From Candidatus Mycobacterium wuenschmannii (GTDB lineage: Bacteria; Actinomycetota; Actinomycetes; Mycobacteriales; Mycobacteriaceae), in assembly GCF_030252325.1 (NCBI RefSeq), contig NZ_CP126981.1, positions 3,844,001-3,908,000 on the forward strand: DNA of 64,000 nucleotides. The letters are read 5' to 3'. Positions 7,542 to 16,106 of the stretch are shown piece after piece. The notes under the pieces are model-generated. The model was not told where the DNA came from and searched no databases. It saw nothing but the letters and a program-made list of their open reading frames with translations. Position numbers and translations under genes: made by a program. The number at the start of each line of letters is the position of its first letter. Positions within the stretch are counted from its first letter, which is position 1.

Positions 7542-8327
7542 ATGACGGGAATGTGTGACGGCAAGGTCGCTCTGGTGACCGGGGCGAGCCGCGGATTGGG
7601 AAAAGCCATCGCGCAGCGGCTGGCCGCCGAGGGCGCCACAGTCGGACTCACCGCGCGCACGCTGGAACCGGACCCGAAGTACCACGGATCGCTGCAGCAG
7701 ACTCTCCGTGAGATCAGCACCGCGGGCGGTTCGGCGGTGGCCATCCAGGCGGACCTGTCCAACGCCGAAGACAGGCAGCGGTTATTCGCCGAACTGGTCG
7801 AAAAGGTCGGCGCGCCGGACATTCTCGTGAACAACGCCGCCGTGACATTCTTGCGGCCGCTCGACGAGTTCCCGGAGCGTCGCGCCCGCCTGATGATCGA
7901 AATGCATGTGCTCGCACCACTACACCTCACTCAATTGGCGATTCCGGCGATGCGCGAACGAGGCCGGGGCTGGGTGCTCAACGTGACTTCGGTCGGAGGC
8001 GACCTGCCCGAGGGCCCGCCATTCGCGGAGTTCGACCGAACCGCCGGCTTCGGAATTTACGGGACGGTGAAGTCGGCACTCAATCGACTCACCAAAAGCC
8101 TTGCCGCAGAACTCTTCGACGACGGCATTGCGGTGAATGCCGCCGCCCCGTCCAACCCGGTGGCCACTGAGGGGGCCGGCACCCTCGACCTGGCCAAGAC
8201 CGACACCGAGGACATCGAGCTCATCACCCAGACGGCGCTGACGCTCGTCACCGGCGACCCGGCGACGCTGACCGGACGCATCGCCCACACTCAACCGTTC
8301 CTGCGGGAAATCGGGTGGTTGCACTGA
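7542..8327 (+). CDS. SDR-family oxidoreductase
   Basis: 261 aa from ATG 7542 (a second ATG at 7551 is possible). The cofactor motif is VTGASRGLGKAIAQRL, followed by the NNAAV motif. Active-site residues are Ser in NVTSVGGD and YGTVK. The segment between them (LPEGPPFAEFDRTAGF) is longer than in most SDRs and resembles hydroxysteroid- or acyl-CoA-acting members seen in mycobacterial lipid clusters. Its last 13 bases overlap the GTG of the APH-type kinase gene, so the two products probably act on one substrate. Confidence 0.9.
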   Translation: MTGMCDGKVALVTGASRGLGKAIAQRLAAEGATVGLTARTLEPDPKYHGSLQQTLREISTAGGSAVAIQADLSNAEDRQRLFAELVEKVGAPDILVNNAAVTFLRPLDEFPERRARLMIEMHVLAPLHLTQLAIPAMRERGRGWVLNVTSVGGDLPEGPPFAEFDRTAGFGIYGTVKSALNRLTKSLAAELFDDGIAVNAAAPSNPVATEGAGTLDLAKTDTEDIELITQTALTLVTGDPATLTGRIAHTQPFLREIGWLH

Positions 8328-9277
8328 ACGACGCGCTGTTGGCGCAGTTAGCCGAACGACTTTCGTCACAGCGCGTTTCGGATCTGCACCCGTTGGTGGG
8401 CGGCGCATCGAGTCTGACCTTCGCCGGCCGGCGCCACGGCCGGCGCGTCGTCGTCAAGGTTGCCCCGCCCGGAGTTCCGCCCACCGCCCACCGGGACGTG
8501 CTACGGCAATCGCGCATGATCAAGACCTTGAGCCCGACCGAGGTACCCGTTCCGCAGGTCCTCTTCGAAGACACCGGCGATCCACCCCTGTTCGTGATGT
8601 CGTTCCTTGATGGAATCAGTTGCGAGCCGCTGTTCGATGACGCCGATGCCGGCTCCGAAGATGTTGTCGCGGAGCGCTTTCGGAATGCGGCCGCGACGCT
8701 CGCCCGACTGCACGGTCTCGAACCGGGAGATCACGACCTGGCCGGCGAGCCGGTGGTCGGACCGCTCGAGGAGGTCGAGCGGTGGTGTCGCACACTGGAA
8801 ACCGTCGACCCGACGCTGGCGCCGGGGTGGTCCGACGTCGCCGACGCGCTACGCGACAAGGCACCGCCGAGCCTCCGGCCCGCGATCGTGCACGGCGACT
8901 TCCGGCTCGGCAATCTGCTTGCAGACAGCGATCGAATCACTGCCGTCATCGACTGGGAGATCTGGTCGGTGGGCGATCCCCGCGTCGACGCCGGATGGTT
9001 CCTGATCAACTGCGACCCGCAGACCTACCGGCGCCCGACGCGGTACGGCGCGGCGGTCCCGCCGCTCGAGGAGCTTGTCACGATTTATCGCGATGCGATG
9101 AAAATGGAAGTGCCGGAACTGGATTGGTTCTGCGCTCTGGCGTGCTTCAAGTCGACGGCGACATGGTCGCTGATCGTCAAGCACAACCGGCGAAGGGAAG
9201 TGCCGGATGCGGGGCTGGAAGAGATGGCGCCGGTAGTGCCGCGACTGCTCGCGCGAGCGGGCGACCTGCTCGATTAG
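8315..9277 (+). CDS. APH-type phosphotransferase (kinase-fold) protein
   Basis: 320 aa with the aminoglycoside phosphotransferase fold. The N-lobe has a VVVKVAPPG lysine strand. The catalytic loop is IVHGDFRLGNLL (HGDxxxxN) and the metal-binding Asp is in AVIDWEIWSVGDPRVD. Mycobacterial members next to SDR and acyl-CoA dehydrogenase genes are more likely to phosphorylate hydroxyacyl-CoA-type compounds than antibiotics. In animals this domain is fused to an acyl-CoA dehydrogenase (ACAD10/11), and a dehydrogenase of that type lies nearby at 9993-11291. The GTG start overlaps the SDR gene by 13 bp; the stop overlaps the convergent small secreted protein gene by 4 bp. Confidence 0.87.
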   Translation: MVALNDALLAQLAERLSSQRVSDLHPLVGGASSLTFAGRRHGRRVVVKVAPPGVPPTAHRDVLRQSRMIKTLSPTEVPVPQVLFEDTGDPPLFVMSFLDGISCEPLFDDADAGSEDVVAERFRNAAATLARLHGLEPGDHDLAGEPVVGPLEEVERWCRTLETVDPTLAPGWSDVADALRDKAPPSLRPAIVHGDFRLGNLLADSDRITAVIDWEIWSVGDPRVDAGWFLINCDPQTYRRPTRYGAAVPPLEELVTIYRDAMKMEVPELDWFCALACFKSTATWSLIVKHNRRREVPDAGLEEMAPVVPRLLARAGDLLD

Positions 9278-9510
9278 TTGTGCGGAACGCCGTTCACGTC
9301 GGGCCCGGTGTCGGAGAACCCCTGCTGGATTCCCGCGGCGATCTGGCCGGCCGGCGGGGTGAAGAACTGGACGATCGGTCCCTGGGGGATCGGGTCGTGG
9401 CACTCGCAACTGAGGTCGCCGAACGACGCGGGGTCGGCGAATGCCGGTGCGGCCACACCGAGGCCGGCGGCTACGGCGATACCCGCTGTGACGAGGACTT
9501 TTGTGATCAT
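9274..9510 (-). CDS. Small secreted protein (78 aa)
   Basis: It has a clear signal peptide (MITKVLVTAGIAVAAGLGVA, cleavage after APAFA). The short mature part is about 53 residues, with two close cysteines in LSCECHDP and several prolines and glutamines. Small exported proteins of this shape are common in mycobacteria and mostly uncharacterised. The ATG at 9510 is preceded by GGGAGAATCTCA. Its stop overlaps the end of the convergent kinase gene. Confidence 0.8.
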   Translation of the reverse strand: MITKVLVTAGIAVAAGLGVAAPAFADPASFGDLSCECHDPIPQGPIVQFFTPPAGQIAAGIQQGFSDTGPDVNGVPHN

Positions 9511-9587
9511 TGAGATTCTCCCAGATGCGATTGCCCCCATGATACCGGCTGCCGCCGTCGGCTCGTCGCGCAAATCTGCGACACCGA

Positions 9588-9914
9588 TCAGCCGGCGAAC
9601 TGCGGGCAGTACGCGCCCACGGCGGCCCCGACGAAGTACCCGGCGTGGTACGGGTCGAGGCCGCTGCGGTCGATGACCTCTTGCGCGACGTCGTCCTTGG
9701 TCCGTCCCCTGCCGAGCTCCGTGCAGACCTGATGGGCGGCGTCGATGGCCGCCTCGGCCGACTTGTAATTGATGCCGCGAGACTGCAGCGCCGCCAGGAA
9801 CCGGTCGTCGAGAGGATCGGCGCGAACGTCGGCGACCAACGGTCCGAGCAGAGCTCCGGTGAGCACCGCAAGGCCCGCGAGTGCCCGGCCCGCCGAAATG
9901 CCGGCTCGTGTCAT
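9588..9914 (-). CDS. DUF732 family secreted protein
   Basis: 108 aa from ATG 9914, which follows AGAAAGG. A signal peptide (ALAGLAVLTGALLGPLVADV, cleavage near RADP) precedes a DUF732 domain. The hallmark is a mycobacterial exported helix bundle with DDRFLAALQSRGINY, a Cys in HQVCTELGRG, and a second Cys in VGAYCPQF that probably forms a disulphide with the first. The function is unknown. It follows the convergent end of the acyl-CoA dehydrogenase gene region and looks monocistronic. Confidence 0.9.
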   Translation of the reverse strand: MTRAGISAGRALAGLAVLTGALLGPLVADVRADPLDDRFLAALQSRGINYKSAEAAIDAAHQVCTELGRGRTKDDVAQEVIDRSGLDPYHAGYFVGAAVGAYCPQFAG

Positions 9915-9992
9915 GCAGGCGCCTTTCTGCGCAAAGGAGACATCGGGTGACCCCGGTCCGCACATTAGCGGCGGATGTGAGTCGGCGATGGA

Positions 9993-11291
9993 TTAACCGC
10001 GCGGAATTCCCGCGAGTTTGTCGGCAAACTTTTCCTCGGCGGCCTGGCGCAGGCGCAGGATGTGTTCGGACGGAAACACATCGGGTGATGGTGTGCAGTC
10101 CTTGAGTAGCAGCCTCGCCAACGTGACCTTGTGCACCTCGGTCGGACCATCGGCCAGGCCCAATACGAACGATTCGGTGAGGTACTGCACGAACGGCATC
10201 TCGTGCGACGTCCCGAGCGATCCGTGGATCTGCAACGCTCGCGAGGATACGTCGTGCAGCACCTTCTGCATCATCGCCTTGACGGCCGAAATGTCGCCTC
10301 GCACAGCCTGATAGTCGTTGAATTGATCGATCTTCCACGCGGTCTGCAGGGTTAGCAGCCGGAACGCCTCGATCTCCATCCACGAGTCGGCGACCATCTC
10401 CTGCACCATCTGTTTGTCGGCCAGCACGCTGCCCTGGGTATAGCGCGACACCGCGCGCTCGCAGATCATGTCGTAGATCCGGCGCACCAGTCCGACGGTG
10501 CGCATGGCGTGGTGGATGCGTCCGCCACCCAATCGGGTCTGCGCCACCGCGAACGCGCCACCGCGCGGGCCAAGCATGTGGTCGTCGGGAACGCGCACGT
10601 TCTCGTAACGGACGTAGCCTTCCCGGCCACCACCGCCGAGCGGCTGATATCCGAGCCCGACGTCGCGCAGCACATTGATGCCCGGGGTGTCGCCCGGTAA
10701 TACGAACATCGAATAACGTTGATAAGGCGAGGCTTCCGGGTCGGTCATCGCCATCACGATGATGAACGACGCCATCGACGCGAACGAGGAATACCACTTT
10801 TCGCCGTTGATCACCCAGTGGTCGCCGTCCCGCGTGGCAGTGGTGGTGAACACCTTCGGGTCTGCGCCGCCCTGCGGTTCGGTCATCGAGAAGCAGGAGA
10901 TGATCCGGTTGTCCAGCAGCGGCTCCAGGTAACGCTGCTTGAGTTCGGGCGTGCCGTAGTGAGCCAGGATCTCACTGTTCCCGGAATCCGGTGCCTGCGA
11001 GCCGAATACGATCGGCGCGCACTCCGACCGGCCGAGGATCTCATTGAGCAACGCCAGCTTGACCTGCCCGAAACCGGGGCCGCCCAGGTGCGGACCGAGA
11101 TGCGTCGCCCACAGCCCGCGCTCCTTGACGATCTTCTGCAGCGGCGGAATGAGGGCCTGGCGGACGGGATCGTTGAGGTCGTGCGACTCCTTGATGATCA
11201 GGTCGATGGGTTCGCACTCCCCACGCACGAATTCGTCGACCCACTTCAGTTGCGCCGCCCACTCCGGGTCAGTGGAGAAGTCCCAAGCCAT
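9993..11291 (-). CDS. Acyl-CoA dehydrogenase, ACAD10/11-like
   Basis: 432 aa. The flavin and substrate signatures are present: SMTEPQGGADP in the middle domain, NGEKWYSS, and TRLGGGRIHHAMRTVGL in the C-terminal helical domain. By eye, the position of the usual catalytic Glu near the C-terminus is Asp in LADGPTEVHK, as in ACAD10/11-type enzymes. It may therefore act on substituted acyl-CoAs and not do simple alpha,beta-desaturation. ATG 11291 follows AAAGGA. Its start overlaps the CoA-transferase stop by 23 bp; it is the last gene of a leftward operon with CoA-transferase and enoyl-CoA hydratase. FadE1 at 59.6 kb is a paralogue. Confidence 0.93.
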   Translation of the reverse strand: MAWDFSTDPEWAAQLKWVDEFVRGECEPIDLIIKESHDLNDPVRQALIPPLQKIVKERGLWATHLGPHLGGPGFGQVKLALLNEILGRSECAPIVFGSQAPDSGNSEILAHYGTPELKQRYLEPLLDNRIISCFSMTEPQGGADPKVFTTTATRDGDHWVINGEKWYSSFASMASFIIVMAMTDPEASPYQRYSMFVLPGDTPGINVLRDVGLGYQPLGGGGREGYVRYENVRVPDDHMLGPRGGAFAVAQTRLGGGRIHHAMRTVGLVRRIYDMICERAVSRYTQGSVLADKQMVQEMVADSWMEIEAFRLLTLQTAWKIDQFNDYQAVRGDISAVKAMMQKVLHDVSSRALQIHGSLGTSHEMPFVQYLTESFVLGLADGPTEVHKVTLARLLLKDCTPSPDVFPSEHILRLRQAAEEKFADKLAGIPRG

Positions 11292-12456
11292 GAGAGTCCT
11301 TTCGCTTCTGCGTTGCGGAGGCCGCGCTCTGTCGCACGACGCCGGCATTGGTCAACTCAGTGATCGCGTCGGCGTCGAGACCCAGCCCGGCCAGCACCGC
11401 GTGGGTGTGGTCACCCGGAAGCGCCGGCGACTTCGGCTGGGCGGCAACGGTTCGCGAGAACCGGGGCGCTGGAGCCTGCTGCGGGACGCCGTCGACCTCG
11501 ATGAAGGTGCCGCGCGCGACGTTGTGTGGATGATCGGGCGCCTCGGTGATCGTGAGTACCGGTGTGGCGCAGGTCCCGGGCGTGCCGAGTCGGTCCTCCC
11601 ACTCGGCACGGGTCCTCTGCGCAATGCGCTCCGCCAGCGCATTGCGGTGTGCTCGCCATGCCTCGGGCGCATCGGCATCGTGCGGCACGTCGACGCCGAG
11701 GCGTTGGCACAGCTCGGCATAGAACTGCGGCTCGATCGCGCCGACGGCGACGTGCTTGTCGTCGGCGGTCCGGTACACCCCGTAGAAATGCGCAGCGCCG
11801 TCAAGGATGTTGTCGCCCCGCCGATCTCGCCAGGTACCGGCATGTACCATGCCGTAGTACGGCGCCATCATGGTCGCCGCCCCGTCCACCATCGCGACAT
11901 CGAGCACCTGACCCTCGCCGGATCGGCGAGCCTCCAGGATGCCGCTGAGCAGCCCGATCGCCAACAGCATGCCGCCCCCGCCGTAATCGCCGATGAGATT
12001 CAAAGGCGGAACGGGTGTTTCGGCGCTGCCGATGCTGTGCAGCGCGCCGGTCAGCGCGATGTAGTTGATGTCGTGGCCGGCGCGATCGGCGTACGGGCCG
12101 TCCTGTCCGTACCCGGTCATTCGCGCGTAAACCAGTCGCGGGTTCGCGGCGCGCAACTCGTCGGGACCGATGCCGAGTCGTTCGGCCACCCCGGGCCGGA
12201 ACACGTCGACGAACGCATCGGCGTCAATCACCAAGCGGCGCACAAGTTCCGGTCCGCGAGCATCTTTCATGTCGACCGCGATCGAGCGCTGGTTGCGCCG
12301 GACCGTGTAGTCGATCGGTAGCGCGCCATCGACTTCGCGCACCTGGTCGACGCGGACCACCTCGGCCCCGAGGTCGCCGAGCAGCATTCCGCAGAACGGG
12401 CCCGGCCCGAGTCCGCCCATCATCACGACGCGCACGCCGTGCAGTGGGCCCGTCAC
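11269..12456 (-). CDS. CaiB/BaiF-type CoA-transferase (AMACR-like)
   Basis: 395 aa family III CoA-transferase. The start VVMMGGLGPGPFCGMLLGDLGAEVVRV, LVYARMTGYGQDGPYA, GHDINYIALTGAL and DVAMVDGA are typical, and the internal region matches alpha-methylacyl-CoA racemases (AHFYGVYRTADDKHVAVGAIE). It either epimerises 2-methyl-branched acyl-CoAs or moves CoA between acids; racemase-like is the better guess. The GTG start overlaps the upstream hydratase stop by GTGA. Its 3' end overlaps the dehydrogenase gene. Confidence 0.9.
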   Translation of the reverse strand: MTGPLHGVRVVMMGGLGPGPFCGMLLGDLGAEVVRVDQVREVDGALPIDYTVRRNQRSIAVDMKDARGPELVRRLVIDADAFVDVFRPGVAERLGIGPDELRAANPRLVYARMTGYGQDGPYADRAGHDINYIALTGALHSIGSAETPVPPLNLIGDYGGGGMLLAIGLLSGILEARRSGEGQVLDVAMVDGAATMMAPYYGMVHAGTWRDRRGDNILDGAAHFYGVYRTADDKHVAVGAIEPQFYAELCQRLGVDVPHDADAPEAWRAHRNALAERIAQRTRAEWEDRLGTPGTCATPVLTITEAPDHPHNVARGTFIEVDGVPQQAPAPRFSRTVAAQPKSPALPGDHTHAVLAGLGLDADAITELTNAGVVRQSAASATQKRKDSHGLGLLH

Positions 12457-13265
12457 GACGACCACGACTGCCGACGCGCGGCGGCCTCCTCGGTCGCATG
12501 GCTGAGCACCTGGTTGCGGTTCTCGAGTTCCAGGGCGGGGCCGAGGCCGGCGGCATCGGTGTTGACCTGCAACGCACGTTTGGTCAGTTGGACGCCGAGC
12601 GGGGTGAGTTCGGCTATCTGCGTTGCGATGTCGAGCGCGCGATCGGCGAGTTCCTCGGGCTCGGTGATCTCGCTGACCAGGCCGCGGCGATCGGCCTCCT
12701 CGGCGGTGACCGTCCGGCCGGTCAACATCCAGTCGGCCGCGACGCTGACGCCGACGATGCGCGGCAGAAAGTAGCTCATCCCCATCTCGGCGCCGGACAG
12801 GCCGAGCAGAATCGCGGCGTTCCCGAATGTCGCTGCGGTGGAGCAGATTCGGATATCCGCGGCAAGGCACAGCGCAAGCCCCGCGCCGACGCACGGGCCG
12901 TTGACGGCGGCGATCACCGGCTGCGGCATGTCGCGAATGGCTTGCGGAAGCGCAGCCATCGATTCCTGAAAACGGAGCCGGTCGATCGCGGGCGCCGTCG
13001 CCTCCGGTATGCCAGGGCCGAAGTCGCGGATGTCGATGCCGGAGCAGAAGCCACGACCGGCGCCGGTGACGATGACTGCGTGGACCGAGGAATCGGAGCC
13101 CAGCTCGGTGCAGGTGTTGAGCAGATCGCCGGCCACTGCCTCGTTGATCGCGTTGAGTCGTTCGGGCCGATTCAGGTGCAGCACGACCACGCCGGCATGC
13201 GGTCGCTGCACGCTCACCGTCGCGGTCAATCGAGCCCCCTTCGTCACGAGCCCTGGAACACCCAT
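12453..13265 (-). CDS. Enoyl-CoA hydratase/isomerase family protein
   Basis: 270-aa crotonase. The oxyanion-hole segments are GRGFCSGIDI and GPCVGAGLALCLAAD. By eye, the positions of the two catalytic glutamates of mitochondrial hydratase hold Ala (FGNAAILLG) and Asp (AADWMLTG), so isomerase, hydrolase or another crotonase reaction is as likely as hydration. ATG 13265 lies 12 bp from a candidate operator (13277-13291); GTG 13247 is an alternative start. First gene of the hydratase, CoA-transferase, acyl-CoA dehydrogenase operon. Confidence 0.88.
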   Translation of the reverse strand: MGVPGLVTKGARLTATVSVQRPHAGVVVLHLNRPERLNAINEAVAGDLLNTCTELGSDSSVHAVIVTGAGRGFCSGIDIRDFGPGIPEATAPAIDRLRFQESMAALPQAIRDMPQPVIAAVNGPCVGAGLALCLAADIRICSTAATFGNAAILLGLSGAEMGMSYFLPRIVGVSVAADWMLTGRTVTAEEADRRGLVSEITEPEELADRALDIATQIAELTPLGVQLTKRALQVNTDAAGLGPALELENRNQVLSHATEEAAARRQSWSS

Positions 13266-13276
13266 TCGCGCTTTAG

Positions 13277-13291
13277 GAGAATGCTATTCTT
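13277..13291. promoter_or_regulatory. Candidate TetR operator, site A (GAGAATGCTATTCTT)
   Basis: It contains a perfect AGAAT-gct-ATTCT inverted repeat just upstream of the crotonase/CoA-transferase/dehydrogenase operon. It matches two other sites in the island (14792-14806 and 22365-22379) on the pattern GAGAAYNNTRTTYT. Confidence 0.6.
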
Positions 13292-13315
13292 CTCGACCGC
13301 GCGGGCGCAACGGAA

Positions 13316-14119
13316 CTAGACGAAGTCCGATCCGCCGTCGACGTTGACCGTCGCGCCCGTGACGTACCCGTTCCGCTTCGAGGCCAGGTAGGTGGTGATC
13401 GACGCGATCTCCTCGGGCAGGCCGGCCCGCCCTAGGTCGCAGGGCTGGTGGAAGTTGTTCTCGATCCAGGTCATAACGTCGCGCGGATCGGATGCGTCGA
13501 GGCCGTCGGCGGCCAGGATGTCCTTGAGGTTTTCGGTGAAGCTCGCGGTGACGATGGTCCCCGGGCAGACGCAGTTCACTAGGATGCCGTCCTTGGCAAG
13601 GCTTTTCGACAGGTTCTTCGTGACGCTGGACAGCGCAGCCTTCGAGGCGGTGTAAGCGACGATGCGCGGACTTTGCCGCTGAATCGAGTGCGCGGACAGC
13701 GTGACGATGCGGCCCCAGTCCGCGGCCCGCAGCAGCGGCAACGCGGCCCGCACCGACCGGACGCCGGACATCGTGCCCAGCGTGAAGGCAGCGTCCCAGT
13801 CGGAGTCCTCCATCTGCTCGAAGAACCCGTCACCGGGTCCGATGGTGTGCACCAGACTGTTCACCCGGCCCCAGCGCTTGGCCACCTGGTCGAAGCCGGC
13901 GGCGATCGACGCGGCGTCGGTCATGTCCACGCTGATCCCGACGGCGTCGGGCGCGCCCGCCGCGCGCAGCGACTCGACCGCGGCATCGAGCGCGGCCTGA
14001 CCGCGCGCCATCACGGCGACGCTGGCGCCGTCGGCGGCGAGCGTCTGCGCGATCGCCAAACCCATGCCTTTGCTGCCGCCGGTGACGACGGCGGTCGATC
14101 CGGCCAATCCCAGGTCCAT
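13316..14119 (-). CDS. SDR-family oxidoreductase
   Basis: 267 aa. The cofactor motif is VVTGGSKGMGLAIAQTL; the active site has Ser in TLSAHSIQ and YTASK; the C-terminus GATVNVDGGSDF is the usual SDR end. It acts with NAD(P)(H) on an alcohol or ketone, possibly a 3-hydroxyacyl-CoA given the neighbours. It follows the TetR gene on the same strand after 9 bp and precedes the crotonase operon after 50 bp, so it may be co-transcribed with TetR. Confidence 0.9.
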   Translation of the reverse strand: MDLGLAGSTAVVTGGSKGMGLAIAQTLAADGASVAVMARGQAALDAAVESLRAAGAPDAVGISVDMTDAASIAAGFDQVAKRWGRVNSLVHTIGPGDGFFEQMEDSDWDAAFTLGTMSGVRSVRAALPLLRAADWGRIVTLSAHSIQRQSPRIVAYTASKAALSSVTKNLSKSLAKDGILVNCVCPGTIVTASFTENLKDILAADGLDASDPRDVMTWIENNFHQPCDLGRAGLPEEIASITTYLASKRNGYVTGATVNVDGGSDFV

Positions 14120-14128
14120 TGCTGCTCC

Positions 14129-14776
14129 TTATTTTCGGACGATGTTGTCGATCGTGTCGGGCTGCACGCCGAGTCCGCGCAGACAAAACCTCAGGGCGCG
14201 GCGGCGGACATCGGCGCGTTCGAAACCGCCTGCGGTCCAATGCTGTTCGGTGCTGGACCACACCACGCCCTGAATGGATCGGGCCTCGCTCACCGGATCG
14301 ACGTCGTGGAAGACGCCGTCGGTGAGGCCTCGGCGCAGTTGGTCGATCAGCGGCGTGAGCATCTCCTCGAACGCGGGCTGGATCAGCTCCGGTGCGGCGA
14401 ACATCTGCGACTGCGCCTCCAGCGAGAGGCGGCGTAGGTCGGACTTGATGCTTTCGTCGAAGGCCAGGTCGAGGCGGCCGTCGATCCACGCAGCCACCGC
14501 CTCGACCGGGCCGGCGGCCCTGGACATCTTCCGGTGCAGGCGGCGACTCTCGGCCCGGGCCATGTCGAGGAAGACCGCTGCGATCACGTGGTCCTTGGAG
14601 TCGAAATGCCGGTAGAACGCACGGGTGCTCAATTCGGCGCGATCGAGGACCGCGGCGACGCTCAGCCTGCGGACGCCGTGTTCGCGCAGGGCCTCCGTGG
14701 CGGCGGACATGATGATGCGATGCACGTCGGGGTCGGGCGCAAGCTTGCTGCGTCGCCGCGTGCGTGGGGCAGTCAT
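14129..14776 (-). CDS. TetR-family transcriptional regulator
   Basis: 215 aa. The N-terminal HTH spans about residues 20-66 (LSVAAVLDRAELSTRAFYRHFDSKDHVIAAVF). The rest is a helical ligand domain ending in LRFCLRGLGV, as in regulators of acyl-CoA or steroid genes. It is divergent from the crotonase at 14909. A palindrome (14792-14806) lies 15 bp upstream of its ATG, with related sites at two other promoters of the island. This makes it the best candidate for coordinating the catabolic cluster, with an acyl-CoA-type inducer (inferred). Confidence 0.92.
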   Translation of the reverse strand: MTAPRTRRRSKLAPDPDVHRIIMSAATEALREHGVRRLSVAAVLDRAELSTRAFYRHFDSKDHVIAAVFLDMARAESRRLHRKMSRAAGPVEAVAAWIDGRLDLAFDESIKSDLRRLSLEAQSQMFAAPELIQPAFEEMLTPLIDQLRRGLTDGVFHDVDPVSEARSIQGVVWSSTEQHWTAGGFERADVRRRALRFCLRGLGVQPDTIDNIVRK

Positions 14777-14791
14777 CCGGTCGCCTTAACT

Positions 14792-14806
14792 GAGAACGAT
14801 ATTTTC
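14792..14806. promoter_or_regulatory. Candidate TetR operator, site B (GAGAACGATATTTTC)
   Basis: An imperfect inverted repeat (TGAGAA ... TTTTCA) in the divergent region between the TetR gene and the crotonase gene at 14909. It is 15 bp from the TetR start codon, which fits autoregulation. It is related in sequence to sites A (13277) and C (22365). Confidence 0.6.
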
Positions 14807-14908
14807 ATTTAACGCTCGATCACTGTGACAGCGGTCTGCCGACGTTGTCAACGACAGGTTTTGCGACCTCGTGTTCCACTCCCGAAGCCCGAACGGTATG
14901 AAAGACGG

Positions 14909-15640
14909 GTGACCGCACTCGAGACGGCAGACGGCGCGACGATCCTCCGGTTCGACTCCGCTCCGGTGAACGCGTCCGATCTGGACATGCTGAACGTCAT
15001 CATCGACTCGATGGGCCGCGTCGAGGGGCCGGTCGTGCTGACTGGGGCCGGGCGCGCGTTCTCCGCCGGTGTCGACCTGCGGGCTCTGGTCGACGGCGGC
15101 GCCGACTACGCCGAGAAGTTCGTCGTCGCGCTGTCGGAGGCGTTCCTTGCGATCTACAACCACCCCGCGCCCGTGGTCGCGGCGATCAACGGGCACGCGA
15201 TCGCCGGTGGCTGTGTGTTGGCGATGTGCGCCGACGTCCGGCTGATGTCGGGCGGGACGATCGGCCTGACCGAGTTGTCCGTCGGGGTGCCGTTCCCTGT
15301 CGCGGCGCTGGAGATCTGCCGCGGCGCGATGGGCGCCTCAGCTACCCGGGCGGCGTTGGGCGCCAAGACAATCGACGCCGATACCGCGCTGGCTCTCGGC
15401 TGGGTCGACGAGGTGGTCGGTAAGGACGAGTTGCTCGACCGGGCGCTGGCCACCGCGCGTGAGCTGGGTCAGTACTCGCCGGCCGCCTACGCCGCCACCA
15501 AAGCTCAGCTGCACGCGCCGGTGCACGCCGCCGTCGACGCCGGCGCGGCGGCCGAGGCGGACGTGCGGGCCAGTTGGATCTCCGAGGAGACGCGCGGCCG
15601 TATCGTCGGATTCCTGGACGCGCTGGCCCGCGGTCGATGA
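14909..15640 (+). CDS. Enoyl-CoA hydratase/isomerase family protein
   Basis: 243-aa crotonase from GTG 14909; the frame is open further upstream without good start evidence. Oxyanion-hole segments are GRAFSAGVDLRAL and GHAIAGGCVLAMCADVR. The first catalytic Glu position is kept (GLTELSVGVP), unlike the crotonase at 12453. It lacks the long C-terminal extension of multifunctional enzymes. It is divergent from TetR and followed one base later by an SRPBCC-domain gene, so the two form a small rightward operon under site B. Confidence 0.88.
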   Translation: MTALETADGATILRFDSAPVNASDLDMLNVIIDSMGRVEGPVVLTGAGRAFSAGVDLRALVDGGADYAEKFVVALSEAFLAIYNHPAPVVAAINGHAIAGGCVLAMCADVRLMSGGTIGLTELSVGVPFPVAALEICRGAMGASATRAALGAKTIDADTALALGWVDEVVGKDELLDRALATARELGQYSPAAYAATKAQLHAPVHAAVDAGAAAEADVRASWISEETRGRIVGFLDALARGR

Positions 15641-15641
15641 G

Positions 15642-16103
15642 GTGAGTCTCTGGATCGCCCGGACCGAGTGCATTATCGGCGAGGACATCCCCGCCCCGCC
15701 GAGCGAGGTCCGCGACTTCTATGTCGACTTGGGCAACATCAAAGACTTTCATCCACTGGTGGTGTCGGTCGAAATGCTGTCGCACGACCAGCACGCCGAC
15801 GGCTATCAGACGACGTACCGGGTACGCGATCGTATTCCGCTGGGCCCGTTGACGATCGGCATCACATACTGGGCCCGGGTGCAGGTCCCCACAGGAGGAA
15901 ACGTGCTCACCGAGGCGCGTCAATTCCCACGGGTCCGGCTCAACGGGGTCGTGAGCTTCGAGCCGACCGAGAAGGGCACACGCCTCACCGAACGTCTGAC
16001 GATCGCCGCGCCGCGATTGCTCGCCGCGACTACCGCGCGCGAGGCGGTCGACGCCCATGTCGCGATGCTGGCCGGCATCCGAAGTCACTTCGAAAGCCGC
16101 TGA
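15642..16103 (+). CDS. SRPBCC / polyketide-cyclase-like protein
   Basis: 153 aa from GTG 15642, directly after the crotonase stop. The sequence begins ARTECIIGEDIPAPPSEVRDFYVDLGNIKDFHP, the standard START/Bet v1-like opening (key parts: IPAPPSEV and the D-x-x-N-I-x-x-F-H). The fold has a hydrophobic ligand cavity. Function here is unknown; ligand binding or removal of a toxic intermediate is plausible. The 3' end meets the convergent acyl-CoA synthetase gene 3 bp away. Confidence 0.82.
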   Translation: MSLWIARTECIIGEDIPAPPSEVRDFYVDLGNIKDFHPLVVSVEMLSHDQHADGYQTTYRVRDRIPLGPLTIGITYWARVQVPTGGNVLTEARQFPRVRLNGVVSFEPTEKGTRLTERLTIAAPRLLAATTAREAVDAHVAMLAGIRSHFESR

Positions 16104-16106
16104 ACA

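Noticed and set aside
8315..9277. Aminoglycoside resistance gene
   Set aside because: The APH fold is present, but linkage to an SDR and acyl-CoA genes and the known breadth of the family argue against an antibiotic substrate.
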